Origin: Amphiplicatus metriothermophilus
GTDB lineage: Bacteria; Pseudomonadota; Alphaproteobacteria; Caulobacterales; Parvularculaceae
Direction of reading: 5' to 3'
NCBI RefSeq assembly: GCF_900199215.1
Contig: NZ_FZQA01000001.1
Location: 868,001 to 932,000, forward strand
Length of the DNA stretch: 64,000 nucleotides
A program made the translations under genes and the position numbers. Positions 1-9,114 of this stretch are shown here, one piece after another. The notes beneath the pieces are model-generated. The model did not search any database, had not been told where the DNA came from, and saw only the letters and a list, made by a program, of their open reading frames with translations. Each line of letters starts with the position of its first letter. Positions within the stretch are counted from its first letter, which is position 1.

Positions 1-130
1 GGCGAAAATGACGGCCGCCTCCGCGCCGCGATCGAAATATTTGGTCACGCCGTCGGTCAGCTTCTCGCCCACATGGGCCTGGAGCGCGTCGCCCAGATCC
101 ATGTTCTTGCCTGAGACTTGTATTTCCATG
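1..130 (-). CDS. hpf: Ribosome hibernation promoting factor (N-terminal fragment)
   Basis: Only the first 43 codons are present; the gene runs off the left edge of the window. The translation opens with MEIQVSGKNMDLGDAL and continues with VGEKLTDGVTKYFDRG, which matches the start of long-form HPF/RaiA proteins. These bind the 30S decoding region and dimerise idle ribosomes into 100S particles in stationary phase. The ATG is the complement of 128-130. It lies 81 bases downstream of rpoN on the same strand, the usual alphaproteobacterial rpoN-hpf order. The long-form C-terminal domain cannot be checked here. Confidence 0.85.
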
Positions 131-211
131 GGGCCTCCGAACTCGTCGCGGCGCGCCTGAGGGCGCGTCCGGCTTCCATAATATCGTCCGCCGCGGCGGC
201 GATTAAAGGGC

Positions 212-1723
212 TTAGATCGCCGTTTTCAGCGCGTCGCGGCGACGCTGCACGGAGGACGGGATGTTCAGCGTCTCCCGGTATTTCGCGACCGTGCGCCGGG
301 CGATGTCCACCCCCTCCGCGCGCAGGATTTCCACGATCTTATCGTCGGAAAGAATGGAATCGGGGGTCTCTCGGGCGATGAGCTCGCGGATGCGGTGGCG
401 CACCGCTTCGGCCGAGCGGGCCTCGCCGCCGTCGCTCGCCGCGATCGCCGCGGTGAAGAAATATTTCATCTCGAACAGGCCGCGCGGGGTGGCCATGTAT
501 TTGTTGGCGGTGACCCGGGATACGGTCGATTCGTGCATGGAGATGGCGTCGGCGACCGCGCGCAGGTTGAGTGGGCGCAGGTGTTTGACGCCGTAGACGA
601 GGAAGGCGTCCTGCTGGCGGACGATCTCGCTGGCGACCTTGAGGATGGTGCGCGCGCGCTGGTCGAGGCTTTTCGCCAGCCAGTTGGCGTTGGCGAAATG
701 TTCGTTCAGGAACGATTTGTCGGCGTCCTTGCAACCGGCCTGCGCGACCTCGGCGTAATAGCGCTGGTTGACGAGAACGCGCGGCAGCGTGTCGCTGTTG
801 AGCTCGACCTTCCAGCCGCCGTCCGGCGCGGCGCGGACGAACACGTCCGGCACGACCACCTGGACCGGTTCGCCGCCATAGGCCGCGCCGGGCTTCGGCG
901 TGAGGGCGCGCACCTCCGCGATCATGTCGCGCACGTCCTCTTCGTCCGCGCCCGTCGCTTTCATCAGGCCTTTGAGGTCGCCTTTTGCGAGAAGCTCCAG
1001 ATTGTCGATGAAGGCCGCCATGGCGGGATCGAGCCGGTCGCGCTCAATAAGTTGCAGGCGCAGGCATTCCTTGAGGTCGCGCGCGCCGACGCCTGACGGT
1101 TCGAAGGTCTGGATGAGGGCGAGCGTCTCCTCGACTGCGTCGAGGTCGGCGCCGAGCCGCTCCGCAACGAGATCGAGACTCTCGCGCAGATAACCCGCCT
1201 CGTCGATGAGGTCGATGAGATAGGCGCCGATCAAGAGCTTCTGCGCATCGCGCGTGGCCACGTGCAGCTGCTCGATCAGATGCTCGTGCAGGGAGACGTC
1301 TTTCGAAAGCGTGGCGTCGAATTGCCGGTCGGCGTCGAGGGGCGCCTTGCCTTCGCCGACGGCGGCCCATTCGTTCACGCGATATGCGCCGGCGTCGGGG
1401 TCGGCGCCGCTCGGATAGGCGTCCTCGTCGGCCGCGTCCATCGCTTCGCGCGCGGCGCCGGCGCCGTCTTCGCGCGCAAGGTCGAGCGGCGCGGCCTCGC
1501 GGCTTTCTTCGGCGCCCTCGCCCCGTTCGGCGCGGTCGGGCGCCTCGCCGGCCTCTTCGGTTTCGGGCGCGCGCTCCAGAAAGGGGTTCTGCTCGAGTTG
1601 ATCCTCGACGAAGGCGGCGAGCTCGATATTGGAAAGCTGCAGCAGCTTGATGGCCTGCTGCAACTGCGGCGTCATGACGAGCTGCTGGCTCTGCCGGAGT
1701 TCAAGTTTCGGTGCTAACGCCAC
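212..1723 (-). CDS. rpoN: RNA polymerase sigma-54 factor RpoN
   Basis: A 503-residue sigma-54 factor that directs core RNA polymerase to -24/-12 promoters and needs an AAA+ activator to open them. Residues 1-50 are the glutamine-rich activator-interacting region I (LRQSQQLVMTPQLQQAIKLL). Residues 51-135 are the acidic, poorly conserved region II. The core-binding part follows, then a helix-turn-helix at about 380-410. The diagnostic RpoN box ARRTVAKYRE is at about 475-484 and reads the -24 element. All regions are present, so it should be functional. It sits 22 bases downstream of lptB and upstream of hpf, probably in one leftward transcript. The target genes cannot be told from this window. 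Confidence 0.97.
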   Translation of the reverse strand: MALAPKLELRQSQQLVMTPQLQQAIKLLQLSNIELAAFVEDQLEQNPFLERAPETEEAGEAPDRAERGEGAEESREAAPLDLAREDGAGAAREAMDAADEDAYPSGADPDAGAYRVNEWAAVGEGKAPLDADRQFDATLSKDVSLHEHLIEQLHVATRDAQKLLIGAYLIDLIDEAGYLRESLDLVAERLGADLDAVEETLALIQTFEPSGVGARDLKECLRLQLIERDRLDPAMAAFIDNLELLAKGDLKGLMKATGADEEDVRDMIAEVRALTPKPGAAYGGEPVQVVVPDVFVRAAPDGGWKVELNSDTLPRVLVNQRYYAEVAQAGCKDADKSFLNEHFANANWLAKSLDQRARTILKVASEIVRQQDAFLVYGVKHLRPLNLRAVADAISMHESTVSRVTANKYMATPRGLFEMKYFFTAAIAASDGGEARSAEAVRHRIRELIARETPDSILSDDKIVEILRAEGVDIARRTVAKYRETLNIPSSVQRRRDALKTAI

Positions 1724-1745
1724 ATCGCCCCCTTCGCCGGCCGCG

Positions 1746-2582
1746 TCACATCTGGAAGCGTTCGCCCAGATAGACGCGGCGCACGTCCTTGTCTCCGACG
1801 ATGTCGCCGGGCTTGCCTTCGATCAGCACTTCGCCTTCATGAATGATGTAGGCGCGGTCGATGATGTCCAGCGTCTCGCGCACGTTATGATCCGTAATCA
1901 GAACGCCGAGACCGCGCTCCTTCAGGTGCGCGACGAGCTCTCGAATGTCCGAGATCGCGAGAGGATCGATGCCTGCGAAGGGCTCGTCGAGCAGCATGAA
2001 GGCCGGGCCCGTCGCCAACGCGCGCGCGATCTCGACGCGTCGGCGCTCGCCGCCCGACAGCGCCAGCGCCGGCGCGTTGCGGATGTGCGTGATGTTGAAC
2101 TCGGCGAGCAGGTCGTCGATGAGCGCCTGCTGGCGGTCCTTGTCGCGCTCGACCAGCTCGACGACGGCGCGCAGGTTCTGCTCGACCGTCAACCCGCGGA
2201 AGATGGACGCTTCCTGCGGCAGGTAGCCGACGCCCAGCCGCGCGCGCTGATACATGGGCAGGCGCGTGACGTCATGGCCGTCGAGCGAGATCGTTCCCGA
2301 ATCGACCGGAATGAGCCCGGTGATCATATAGAAGCACGTCGTCTTGCCGGCGCCGTTGGGCCCGAGAAGGCCGACCACCTCGCCCCGGCGCACGCTCATC
2401 GACACCCCGCGCACGACGGGCCGTCGCTTGAAGGACTTGCGCAGGTTTTCCGCAAACAGCCCGGCCCCGCCTTCGACCACGGCGGGTCTCTGGCCGGCTT
2501 TCTGCGCGGACTGACGGGACGCGCGCGGTCCGCCGCCCTCCGCTCCGGGGGTGTCCATCGTCGGCGTCATATCTTCGGCCAT
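1746..2582 (-). CDS. lptB: LPS export ABC transporter ATPase LptB
   Basis: The cytoplasmic ATPase of the LptB2FG complex, which extracts lipopolysaccharide from the inner membrane and drives it across the periplasm. Visible motifs are Walker A GPNGAGKT at 74-81, the Q-loop in YLPQEA near 123, the ABC signature LSGGE at 175-179, Walker B LLDEP at 197-201 and the H-loop histidine in TDHN near 232. The first 35-40 residues are a low-complexity N-terminal extension, so the true start may be somewhat downstream. The gene lies between lptA and rpoN, the standard order. LptF and LptG are not in the window. Confidence 0.96.
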   Translation of the reverse strand: MAEDMTPTMDTPGAEGGGPRASRQSAQKAGQRPAVVEGGAGLFAENLRKSFKRRPVVRGVSMSVRRGEVVGLLGPNGAGKTTCFYMITGLIPVDSGTISLDGHDVTRLPMYQRARLGVGYLPQEASIFRGLTVEQNLRAVVELVERDKDRQQALIDDLLAEFNITHIRNAPALALSGGERRRVEIARALATGPAFMLLDEPFAGIDPLAISDIRELVAHLKERGLGVLITDHNVRETLDIIDRAYIIHEGEVLIEGKPGDIVGDKDVRRVYLGERFQM

Positions 2583-2614
2583 ATAGCGGCGCCTGCCTTT
2601 AAGGTTTGGTGAAG

Positions 2615-3091
2615 CTATAATGAAGCGTCCAGCGACTTCGTATAAAAGATGCCGCGGATGCGTTTTCCGTCCGGCGCGGTGAAGGCGATCCGCCCGGTGT
2701 CGAGCCAGTAAACGAGGGCGCCGCCCCGCATGACGGTCCGGCCCTGGGTGACGACCACATTGTCAGTGATGGTGATGGCGCGCGCCTCTGCGTCGTAAAG
2801 CGCGGTCTCGCCGGTGATCGCTTCCTTGCCGTTGGCGTAACGCACCGCGCCGATCGCCCGGATCGACGAGAAGCCGCCCTCATCGTCGAGAATCGCGACA
2901 AGCTTGTCGGCGGTCAGAATGGCCTCGCCCTGCACCGCGCGCACGTCGCCGATCCAGGTCGCCACGTCGTCGACGATCTCAAGGCTGTTCCCCGTGATGT
3001 CGATCGGCGCGTCGCTGTCAGGCACGAGTTGGCCGAGCGCCGCCGACAGGGAAAGGGCGGCGCCGACCGCCGTCGCCGCGAAGACCTTCAT
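2615..3091 (-). CDS. lptA: Periplasmic LPS-bridge protein LptA (OstA-like)
   Basis: A 158-residue protein with an N-terminal signal peptide (hydrophobic residues about 5-20, cleavage probably after ALG or nearby) followed by a single OstA/LptA beta-jellyroll domain. Family members line up head to tail to form the periplasmic bridge that carries LPS to the outer membrane. The segment SLEIVDDVATWIGDVRAVQG and the repeated short beta-strand pattern are typical. Its start overlaps the end of lptC by 4 bases, indicating translational coupling, and lptB follows 32 bases later. Sequence identity in LptA is low, so the neighbours contribute to this call. Confidence 0.9.
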   Translation of the reverse strand: MKVFAATAVGAALSLSAALGQLVPDSDAPIDITGNSLEIVDDVATWIGDVRAVQGEAILTADKLVAILDDEGGFSSIRAIGAVRYANGKEAITGETALYDAEARAITITDNVVVTQGRTVMRGGALVYWLDTGRIAFTAPDGKRIRGIFYTKSLDASL

Positions 3092-3801
3092 TGCGGTTGT
3101 TCTCCTTCGTTCTCGGCCGGTCTGTGGGCTTTGGTCTTGCCGGGAAAGATGCGCATGCTGACATTGCCTTCGAACACGACGCGACGCTCGGCGTTATAGG
3201 CGCGCATCGAGTCGGCGCGCAGAAGGCCGGCTTCGGATTCGCCCTCGACGCCGTTCTCGCTGACGACCGTCTCGCCGTCCATGTCGACGGTCGCGGCGGA
3301 CGCGCGCAGCACGTAGGTCCGCCCGCCGATGGCCCGCTCGAGCGCCACGCCGTCCTTCAGCGTCAGGATGTTTTCTTTAGACTGAAAGACGCCTCTTTCA
3401 GCGTAGACGACGGTGCTTTCCTCGGGCCGGCTGGTGACCGCGCGCGGGCGGACGAGTTCGACGACCTCCTGCGCTTCGGGGTTTTGCAGGGCCGTCTCGG
3501 CGGTGATCTCGTAGGGATTGCCCTTGCCGTCTACGCCGGCGAAACGCGGATTGGCCATGCGCAGTTCGTCCGGCGCGGCGCCGAGATCGGCGAAGTCCTT
3601 CAGAAAGACCTCATCGGGCTGGTCGCGGCGCGCGTTGGCCAGAAACGCGGCGACGAGGATCGCCGCCAGAATCGGCAGCGCGATGCGCAGCTTGCGGGCG
3701 AGCGCGGCGCGGCGGGCGGCCTGGGCGCCGGTCAGCCGGGGGCCGATCCGGAGCGTCCTGAGGCCCCCGCCTGAGCCGTTGCTGTCTGTCGCCGCCGTCA
3801 T
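3088..3801 (-). CDS. lptC: LPS export membrane anchor LptC
   Basis: A 237-residue bitopic protein that hands LPS from LptB2FG to LptA. One transmembrane helix lies at about 39-55 (LRIALPILAAILVAAFLA), preceded by an arginine-rich cytoplasmic stretch, and is followed by a periplasmic LptC domain rich in short beta strands. I start it at the ATG complementary to 3799-3801, because the frame upstream of that (to 3936) encodes an uncharacteristic arginine/proline-rich extension running into the intergenic region after the RNase D-like gene. It overlaps lptA by 4 bases. The order lptC-lptA-lptB-rpoN-hpf is conserved in proteobacteria. Confidence 0.9.
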   Translation of the reverse strand: MTAATDSNGSGGGLRTLRIGPRLTGAQAARRAALARKLRIALPILAAILVAAFLANARRDQPDEVFLKDFADLGAAPDELRMANPRFAGVDGKGNPYEITAETALQNPEAQEVVELVRPRAVTSRPEESTVVYAERGVFQSKENILTLKDGVALERAIGGRTYVLRASAATVDMDGETVVSENGVEGESEAGLLRADSMRAYNAERRVVFEGNVSMRIFPGKTKAHRPAENEGEQPQ

Positions 3802-3928
3802 ATCCGCGCTTGCCCGCCTTGTTTCGAGGTTCGCCGCCTCTGGACGCGCGGCCGGGCCGACGCGCGTCTGCGGTCGTCTGTTATATAGTCCTCCTGTGGA
3901 CGTTTTCACGCAAGGCCGGAGCGCGCCG

Positions 3929-4543
3929 TCAGGCATGGGCGAAGATGTCCGCGTCGGCCCAACCGGCGAGATCGAGCGCCGCCCGCGTGGGCAGAAACTC
4001 GAAGCAGCGCCGGGCGAGTTCGGCGCGCCCTTCCCGCGCGAGCATGGCGTCGAGCTTCTCCTTCAGCGCGTGCAGATAGAGCACGTCCGCCGCGGCGTAG
4101 TCGAGCTGCGCCTCGCTGAGCTGGTCCGCCCCCCAGTCGGAGGACTGCTGCTGCTTAGACAGCTCCAGGCCCAACAGTTCGCGGGTCAAGTCCTTGAGCC
4201 CGTGCCGGTCGGTGTAGGTCCGGGCCAGCTTGGAGGCGATCTTCGTGCAATAGACCGGGGCGGTCGTCACGCCGAGCCAGTGCCGGAAGACGGCCATGTC
4301 GAAACGGGCGAAATGGAAAATCTTCAGCACCTTCGGATCGGCAAGCAGCGCCTTCAGGCGCGGGGCCTCGTAGCGGCCGGCCGCGAGCTGGACGAGATGC
4401 GCCTCGCCGTCGCCGGCCGAGAGCTGAACGAGGCACAACCTGTCCCTGAAGGGGTCGAGGCCGAGCGTCTCGCTGTCGACGGCGACTACGGGACCGAGGT
4501 CGAGTCCTGCGGGAAGGTCGTTCTGATGAAGGTGGATCGCCAT
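3929..4543 (-). CDS. RNase D-type 3'-5' exonuclease (short form)
   Basis: A 204-residue DEDDy exonuclease of the RNase D family, expected to trim 3' ends of tRNAs and other structured RNAs. The metal ligands and catalytic tyrosine are visible: D23 and E25 in DSETLGL, D82 in FHFARFD, and Y149/D153 in DYAAADVLYLH. The protein ends after the exonuclease domain and lacks the HRDC RNA-binding domains of E. coli RNase D (about 375 residues). Such single-domain forms are common in alphaproteobacteria. It lies upstream of lptC on the same strand with a 127-base gap that may hold the lpt promoter. Confidence 0.9.
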   Translation of the reverse strand: MAIHLHQNDLPAGLDLGPVVAVDSETLGLDPFRDRLCLVQLSAGDGEAHLVQLAAGRYEAPRLKALLADPKVLKIFHFARFDMAVFRHWLGVTTAPVYCTKIASKLARTYTDRHGLKDLTRELLGLELSKQQQSSDWGADQLSEAQLDYAAADVLYLHALKEKLDAMLAREGRAELARRCFEFLPTRAALDLAGWADADIFAHA

Positions 4544-4624
4544 GGGCGAAATCTTTCCGCTGCGATGGGTCAGCGGCAGGCCATAGCATCGCGCTTGCGG
4601 CGAGGAAACCGCGAAGCGCGGGCT

Positions 4625-5863
4625 CTACCGGCTCCAGGCGCGAGCGCCGCCGGCGCGCGCCGCGGCGGCCTCGGCGCATTCGATAAAAAGATGGCGCTGG
4701 GCGTGGCTGCCCCCGATCTTCTGAAGATGCGGCAGGGCGCGGGCGAGATGGCTCGCGGCCGCCACATAGTCATCCTGCGCGAAAGCGAGCGCGCCGCGCG
4801 CGCATGGAATCGCGGCGTCGCGCCATGCCTCCTGCTCCGGTCCGGGCAGGCCTTCGGCGTAGCGCTCCATTGAAGCGAGGAAGGCCGCCGCCTCGCCGGG
4901 CGCGCCGGCCCGCGCAAGGGCGTAGAGGTAGTGCAGGTCGTGAAAGGGAAAGAGGTGCTCCCCGGCGCGCGCGCGGGCCTGCTCGACGACCGGCGCCCAG
5001 CGCGCGCCGACGTCGAGCCCGCGCAGCTCCAGCCGCCACAGCATCGAGACCGCCCCGATCTGCTCCTGGGGGAATTCGGGCCACAGGCCCCACAACCGCG
5101 CATCGTAGATCGCGAGCGCGGCCTCCGGGTCGCCATAGCCGAGCCGGAACAGCGCCGCATGCCACCAATTGTGGTCGCGGATGAATACGCCCTTGCGCTC
5201 CCATGTATGAGCGCAGCGGTCGAGCCAGCGCGCCCCGTCGCGCGCCCGACCCTCGGTCTCCATCACATGGGCGACGGCGTGATGCGCCCAGGCGTCGTCG
5301 ATGGCGATCTCGACCGCCCGCAGTCCTTCGGCCTCGGCCTCCTCGAGGCGATGATTCTGCTCGAGCGCGAAGGCGATCATGCCATGCGCGTAAGGCGCGC
5401 CCTCATGAACGATCCGCGTCCGCTCGGCGAAGCGCAAAAGCGCGGTCTGATCGCCGAGATTGAAGGCGTGATACTGGCCCCATTTGAGGGCGCACAGATC
5501 GGCCGGCCAGCGGACGGTGAGCTCATCGAGCAGGGCGAGCGCCTGGCGAAAGCGCCGCGCGGCCCAGGCCTCGACCGCCGCGCAGAACAGGCGCTCGCGT
5601 TCGCCTCCTCGCTCGGCGCATGCGCGCATCCGGCCGAGATAGGGGTCGGCGGCGCGCCAGCCTTCCGCGCCCTCGAAGGCGAGATGCAAGGCCGCGGCGT
5701 GGGCGTTGACGAGCGCGCAATCCGGCGCGGCGTCGGCGGCCGCGAAGAGATCGCGCAGCTGCGCGCCGTAGCTCAGGAACTCGCGCACATAGGCCCCATA
5801 AGCGGCCGCGGCCGCGGCATCGGCGCCGGTCACTGGCAGGTCGAAACAGTCTTTGACGCTCAT
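4625..5863 (-). CDS. TTC38-like tetratricopeptide repeat protein
   Basis: A 412-residue all-helical protein with no signal peptide or membrane segment. It resembles the tetratricopeptide-repeat protein 38 family, whose biochemical role is unknown. Family-like segments are YAHGMIAFALEQNHRLEEAE and AWAHHAVAHVMETEGR followed by HNWWHAALFRL in the middle third. The length fits, human TTC38 being about 470 residues. Helix pairs with small residues at TPR positions repeat through most of the chain. It is the first gene of the leftward run, 81 bases upstream of the RNase D-like gene. No enzymatic residues are evident, so no specific function is proposed. Confidence 0.8.
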   Translation of the reverse strand: MSVKDCFDLPVTGADAAAAAAYGAYVREFLSYGAQLRDLFAAADAAPDCALVNAHAAALHLAFEGAEGWRAADPYLGRMRACAERGGERERLFCAAVEAWAARRFRQALALLDELTVRWPADLCALKWGQYHAFNLGDQTALLRFAERTRIVHEGAPYAHGMIAFALEQNHRLEEAEAEGLRAVEIAIDDAWAHHAVAHVMETEGRARDGARWLDRCAHTWERKGVFIRDHNWWHAALFRLGYGDPEAALAIYDARLWGLWPEFPQEQIGAVSMLWRLELRGLDVGARWAPVVEQARARAGEHLFPFHDLHYLYALARAGAPGEAAAFLASMERYAEGLPGPEQEAWRDAAIPCARGALAFAQDDYVAAASHLARALPHLQKIGGSHAQRHLFIECAEAAAARAGGARAWSR

Positions 5864-5951
5864 AGGCGCGAGAGACTAGCGGGCGGCGCGCTCACGCGCC
5901 ATTCAAGATGCGATGACAGGATGTTTCGCCGCGCCGGACAGGCGCCCAAAA

Positions 5952-5985
5952 GGAAAACCCCCGCCGGAGGCGGGGGCTTTTTCGC
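5952..5985. terminator. Bidirectional intrinsic terminator
   Basis: CCCCCGCC (5958-5965) and GGCGGGGG (5969-5976) form a perfect 8-bp stem with a 3-base loop. It is followed by CTTTTT on the + strand and flanked by AAAA on the left, so it also reads as a stem plus T-run on the - strand. It lies 14 bases past the end of the leftward Bax-inhibitor-like gene and should terminate that transcript before the TTC38-like gene. Confidence 0.85.
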
Positions 5986-5998
5986 AGGTCCTTACGGT

Positions 5999-6730
5999 CT
6001 ATTCGCTGCGCATGATCCCGAGAATGTTCAGGATATGCACGAACAGGGTGACGAACGAACCGTATAGCGCGAAGGCGCCGAAGATCGCCGAGCGCTCGTT
6101 GCTCGCCGCGCCTTCCGCGTAAAGCGATTTGATCATCTGCGTTTCATAGGCGGTGACCGCGGAGAACACGAGCACCACGAGCGAGGAGGTGACGAGGCTC
6201 GCCATCCCGCTCTTGAAGAAGATCGCGTTGACGATGATGGCGATCAGCAGCCCGACCGTGGCCATGACCAGAAAGCCGCCCATGCCGGACAGATCGCGCC
6301 TGGTCGTATAGCCCCACAGGCTCATGGAGCCGAAAGCGGCTGCGGTGATGAAGAAGGCGCGGTAGATGTCGACCGCCGCGCCGGCCGCCTTGAAGGCGAA
6401 CAGCATCGGCGCGATCAAAAGGCCCCACAGCGCGGCGTAGACCCAGAACATGCCGTGGGCCGCCGCCGTCGAGCCGCTGTAGATCACCCGCGGCGCGAAA
6501 AAGCCAAGGCCGAGAATGCCGGCGAACAACACCCATTTGAGGGGCGTCAGAGCGATGGCCTGCACCATGGCCGGGTTCGACGCGACGAAGAATGAGACGA
6601 GTCCCGTCGCGGCGACCGCGAGCGCCATGTAATTGTAAACGCCGAGCATGTATCGGCGCAGGCCTTCGTCGATGGCGACGGTACCGGTCCGCGCGACGGC
6701 GGCGTCATAATTGCGGCGGAAATCGTTCAT
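5999..6730 (-). CDS. Bax inhibitor-1 / YccA family membrane protein
   Basis: A 243-residue inner-membrane protein with about seven hydrophobic helices, of the BI-1/YccA/YbhL family. Characterised members form a pH-sensitive calcium leak or modulate the FtsH protease; which applies here is unknown. The sequence opens with a hydrophilic stretch and the family-like segment RRYMLGVYNYMALAVAATG, and ends with a short hydrophilic tail. A purine-rich GGAG lies close upstream of the ATG on the - strand, and an intrinsic terminator follows its stop. It appears to be transcribed alone or from read-through of rsmB, which lies 135 bases upstream. Confidence 0.9.
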   Translation of the reverse strand: MNDFRRNYDAAVARTGTVAIDEGLRRYMLGVYNYMALAVAATGLVSFFVASNPAMVQAIALTPLKWVLFAGILGLGFFAPRVIYSGSTAAAHGMFWVYAALWGLLIAPMLFAFKAAGAAVDIYRAFFITAAAFGSMSLWGYTTRRDLSGMGGFLVMATVGLLIAIIVNAIFFKSGMASLVTSSLVVLVFSAVTAYETQMIKSLYAEGAASNERSAIFGAFALYGSFVTLFVHILNILGIMRSE

Positions 6731-6865
6731 AGCTCCAGGCTCTCCTTTCGGACGACAGGTCGGGCCAATATATCGGGCGTCGCGGCTTCGGCTTCAAGCG
6801 GAATCGGGACTTCTCGGCGCGCCGCCGGCGCTGCAAGACCAACAAGTTGAACTGGTTATCCGCCG

Positions 6866-8218
6866 TTAACCGCGGCTGCGCCGCAGCCGCGCGGCGAAAA
6901 AGCCGTCCATGCCGCCCGCTTCGGCTAGGTGCGAGGGCAGGGTTCTCAGATCGCCCTCGCGCGTGATCGCGGCGGGAAGTCCGCCGATTTCCTCCGCACG
7001 CACAGGGATCCGCTCCAGTCCGGAATGGCGGGCGAGCGCGGCCGCCGCCTGGCGCTCGCCTTCTTCCGGCTGCAACGAGCAGACGGCGTAGACCAGCACG
7101 CCGCCGGGTTTGAGAAAGCCGAGCGCGCGGTCGATCAGCCTCGACTGCAGTCTTGCAAGCGCGGCGATCTCGTCCTCGTTCTTCGCCCACGGAATGTCGG
7201 GACGCCGACGAATCGTTCCGGTCCCGCTGCATGGCGCGTCGAGCAGGACGGCGTCGGCCGGCGCGTCCGGAGTCCATTTCAGGATGTCGGCTTTCACGGT
7301 TTCGGCCGACAGGCTGACGCGCTGCAGATTCTCCGCGAGCGTCTTGAGGCGCGGTCCGGCGACGTCGACGGCCGTGACGCGCCCGCCCGCCGCGGCGAGC
7401 TGCAGGGTCTTGCCGCCCGGCGCGGCGCACAGATCGAGAACGCGCTTGCCGGCGATTCCTTCGGGAAAGGCGCCGATGAGCAGCCGCGCGGGCAGGGCGG
7501 CCGCGGCGCCCTGCACCCACCACCGGCCTTCCGCGTAGCCGGGAAGACGAGGCACGGGCCCGGCGTGGTCAAGGCGCAGCGAGCCCGCGGCGAGCAGCCG
7601 CGCGCCGAGTCGCTGCGCCAGCGCTTCGGCTTCCGCCGGGTCTTTCGGCGTGAGGTCGAGCGGGGGCTCGCGGCGATGGGCCTCGGCGACGGCGCGCGCC
7701 GCGGCGGGGCCGTAGGCGCGCTCCCAGGAGCGCCACAGCCAGCCCGGCGTGTCGATCCGGACGGGGAGCTTTTCAAGCGCCGCGGGCCCCGCCGCGGCGA
7801 TTTTGCGCGCCACCGCATTGATCATGCCGGCGTAGCCGGCGGTCTCCTGAAAGGACCGGGCGAGCGCGACGGCGGTGTTGACGACGGCGTGATCGGCGAC
7901 GCCGAGCGCGGCGGATTGAGCTGCGGCGAGGCGCAGAATATCCATCGCGCGCGCGGCGCGCTTCGGCAACGGCCGCTCGACATGGGCGCCGATGAGCGCG
8001 TCAAGTCCGCCTTGGCGGCGCAGCGCCGTCGTCGCCAGCGTCCGCGCGAAAGCGCGGTCCGACCCCTCCAGCGCGTCGAAGGAGCGGCACTTGTCCAGCG
8101 CCTCGTCGAGGCCCGCGCCGGCGCGCACGAGCGTGAGAATGTCAAGCGCGGCGCGTCGGGCGACGAGGCCCTGAGTCGCGGGTTTCGCCGGCGGGCGCTT
8201 TTTCGAAGCGGCGGTCAT
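6866..8218 (-). CDS. rsmB: 16S rRNA m5C methyltransferase, RsmB family
   Basis: A 450-residue RNA m5C methyltransferase. The N-terminal part (about 20-145) is a NusB-like RNA-binding domain. The C-terminal part is a SAM-dependent Rossmann domain with motif I DLCAAPGGKT (262-271), the motif IV cysteine in DAPC (C330) and the motif VI cysteine in VYAVCS (C380), the two-cysteine signature of the RsmB/Nop2 group. The usual substrate is C967 of 16S rRNA. The N-terminal fusion with a NusB-like domain separates it from RsmF/YebU types. Transcribed leftward, it ends 135 bases before the Bax-inhibitor-like gene. Confidence 0.92.
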   Translation of the reverse strand: MTAASKKRPPAKPATQGLVARRAALDILTLVRAGAGLDEALDKCRSFDALEGSDRAFARTLATTALRRQGGLDALIGAHVERPLPKRAARAMDILRLAAAQSAALGVADHAVVNTAVALARSFQETAGYAGMINAVARKIAAAGPAALEKLPVRIDTPGWLWRSWERAYGPAAARAVAEAHRREPPLDLTPKDPAEAEALAQRLGARLLAAGSLRLDHAGPVPRLPGYAEGRWWVQGAAAALPARLLIGAFPEGIAGKRVLDLCAAPGGKTLQLAAAGGRVTAVDVAGPRLKTLAENLQRVSLSAETVKADILKWTPDAPADAVLLDAPCSGTGTIRRRPDIPWAKNEDEIAALARLQSRLIDRALGFLKPGGVLVYAVCSLQPEEGERQAAAALARHSGLERIPVRAEEIGGLPAAITREGDLRTLPSHLAEAGGMDGFFAARLRRSRG

Positions 8219-8370
8219 GGCGAGGCTCTAGGACGGACGGGCGGGGCTTGTCACCTCCCGAAGCGGCCTGTCGGGGAAGTCCGCCCTTTCCGCGGACCGG
8301 GTTTGCGCCTATGCTCGCGCGCGAAGCCGCCCGCGCGCGGGGGCGCAGGCGCGGCGGAAACGTCAGGGGT

Positions 8371-9093
8371 ATGGGGATGATGAAAAAACTCATCGCGGCC
8401 GCAGCGGTCGCAGCGTTGACGGCGGTCTCCGGGGCGAGCGCGCAGCAGGACGCGGTCTCGAATCCGCGGGGAATCGTGGCCAATTTCGATCCCGCGAATG
8501 TCGGGCCGATCTTGACCGAGCTCGGCGCCGTCTGGCAGCAGCGCCAGGCGCCGGACGGGCGGCCCTATATCGCGGTGAGCGCCGGCGGCGAGCTTTCCTT
8601 CAACATCATCCCGACGGCCTGCCAGGGGCCCGATTTCACCAACTGCGTCGGCATGAATTCGGTGGTGCTGTTCGCCGGCTCCGGGTTCAATCACCAGACG
8701 GTGACGGCCTTCAACCAGCGCTACTGGTTCTCGACCGCCGGCCTCGCCGAGGACGGGCGCAGCGCCTATCTCAGCCGCTATGAGATCGCCGATTACGGCA
8801 TCGCCCGCGGCAATGTCGCGGCGAGCATCCTCAATCTCGTGGCGCTGGCCGACATATTTCGCGACGAGCTGCGCACCTCGGCGCAGACCATCGCCCATGA
8901 GGGATATGCTGAGGATCTCTCGGCGCGGCTGCTGAATTCGCGCGGGCTTGCGGCCATGGCCGGCGCGGCGGGCGAGACGCCCGTCACGCGCCATCAGGGG
9001 GCGATGGAGGAAACCGCCGAGCTCGTGCGCGTGCTGCTGCGCGACCGCGACGCGCCGCGCAACAAGATCGAGAATATCGGCGCAGAACGATAG
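8371..9093 (+). CDS. Exported YbjN-domain protein
   Basis: A 240-residue protein with a clear signal peptide (MGMMKKLIAAAAVAALTAVS, probable cleavage after GASA). The mature part resembles the YbjN domain family, with PNPRGIVANF-like and WQQRQAPDGRPYIAV segments and an NQRYWFSTAGL motif. The E. coli homologue is a stress-related protein of unclear mechanism. I chose the ATG at 8371 because the frame before it is arginine-rich and non-conserved; 8377 and 8380 are further in-frame ATGs. Two cysteines (TACQGPDFTNCVG) could form a disulfide in the periplasm. It converges on the serine hydrolase gene with a 21-base gap. Confidence 0.72.
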   Translation: MGMMKKLIAAAAVAALTAVSGASAQQDAVSNPRGIVANFDPANVGPILTELGAVWQQRQAPDGRPYIAVSAGGELSFNIIPTACQGPDFTNCVGMNSVVLFAGSGFNHQTVTAFNQRYWFSTAGLAEDGRSAYLSRYEIADYGIARGNVAASILNLVALADIFRDELRTSAQTIAHEGYAEDLSARLLNSRGLAAMAGAAGETPVTRHQGAMEETAELVRVLLRDRDAPRNKIENIGAER

Positions 9094-9114
9094 ACCCGGC
9101 GCGGACCACGGGCG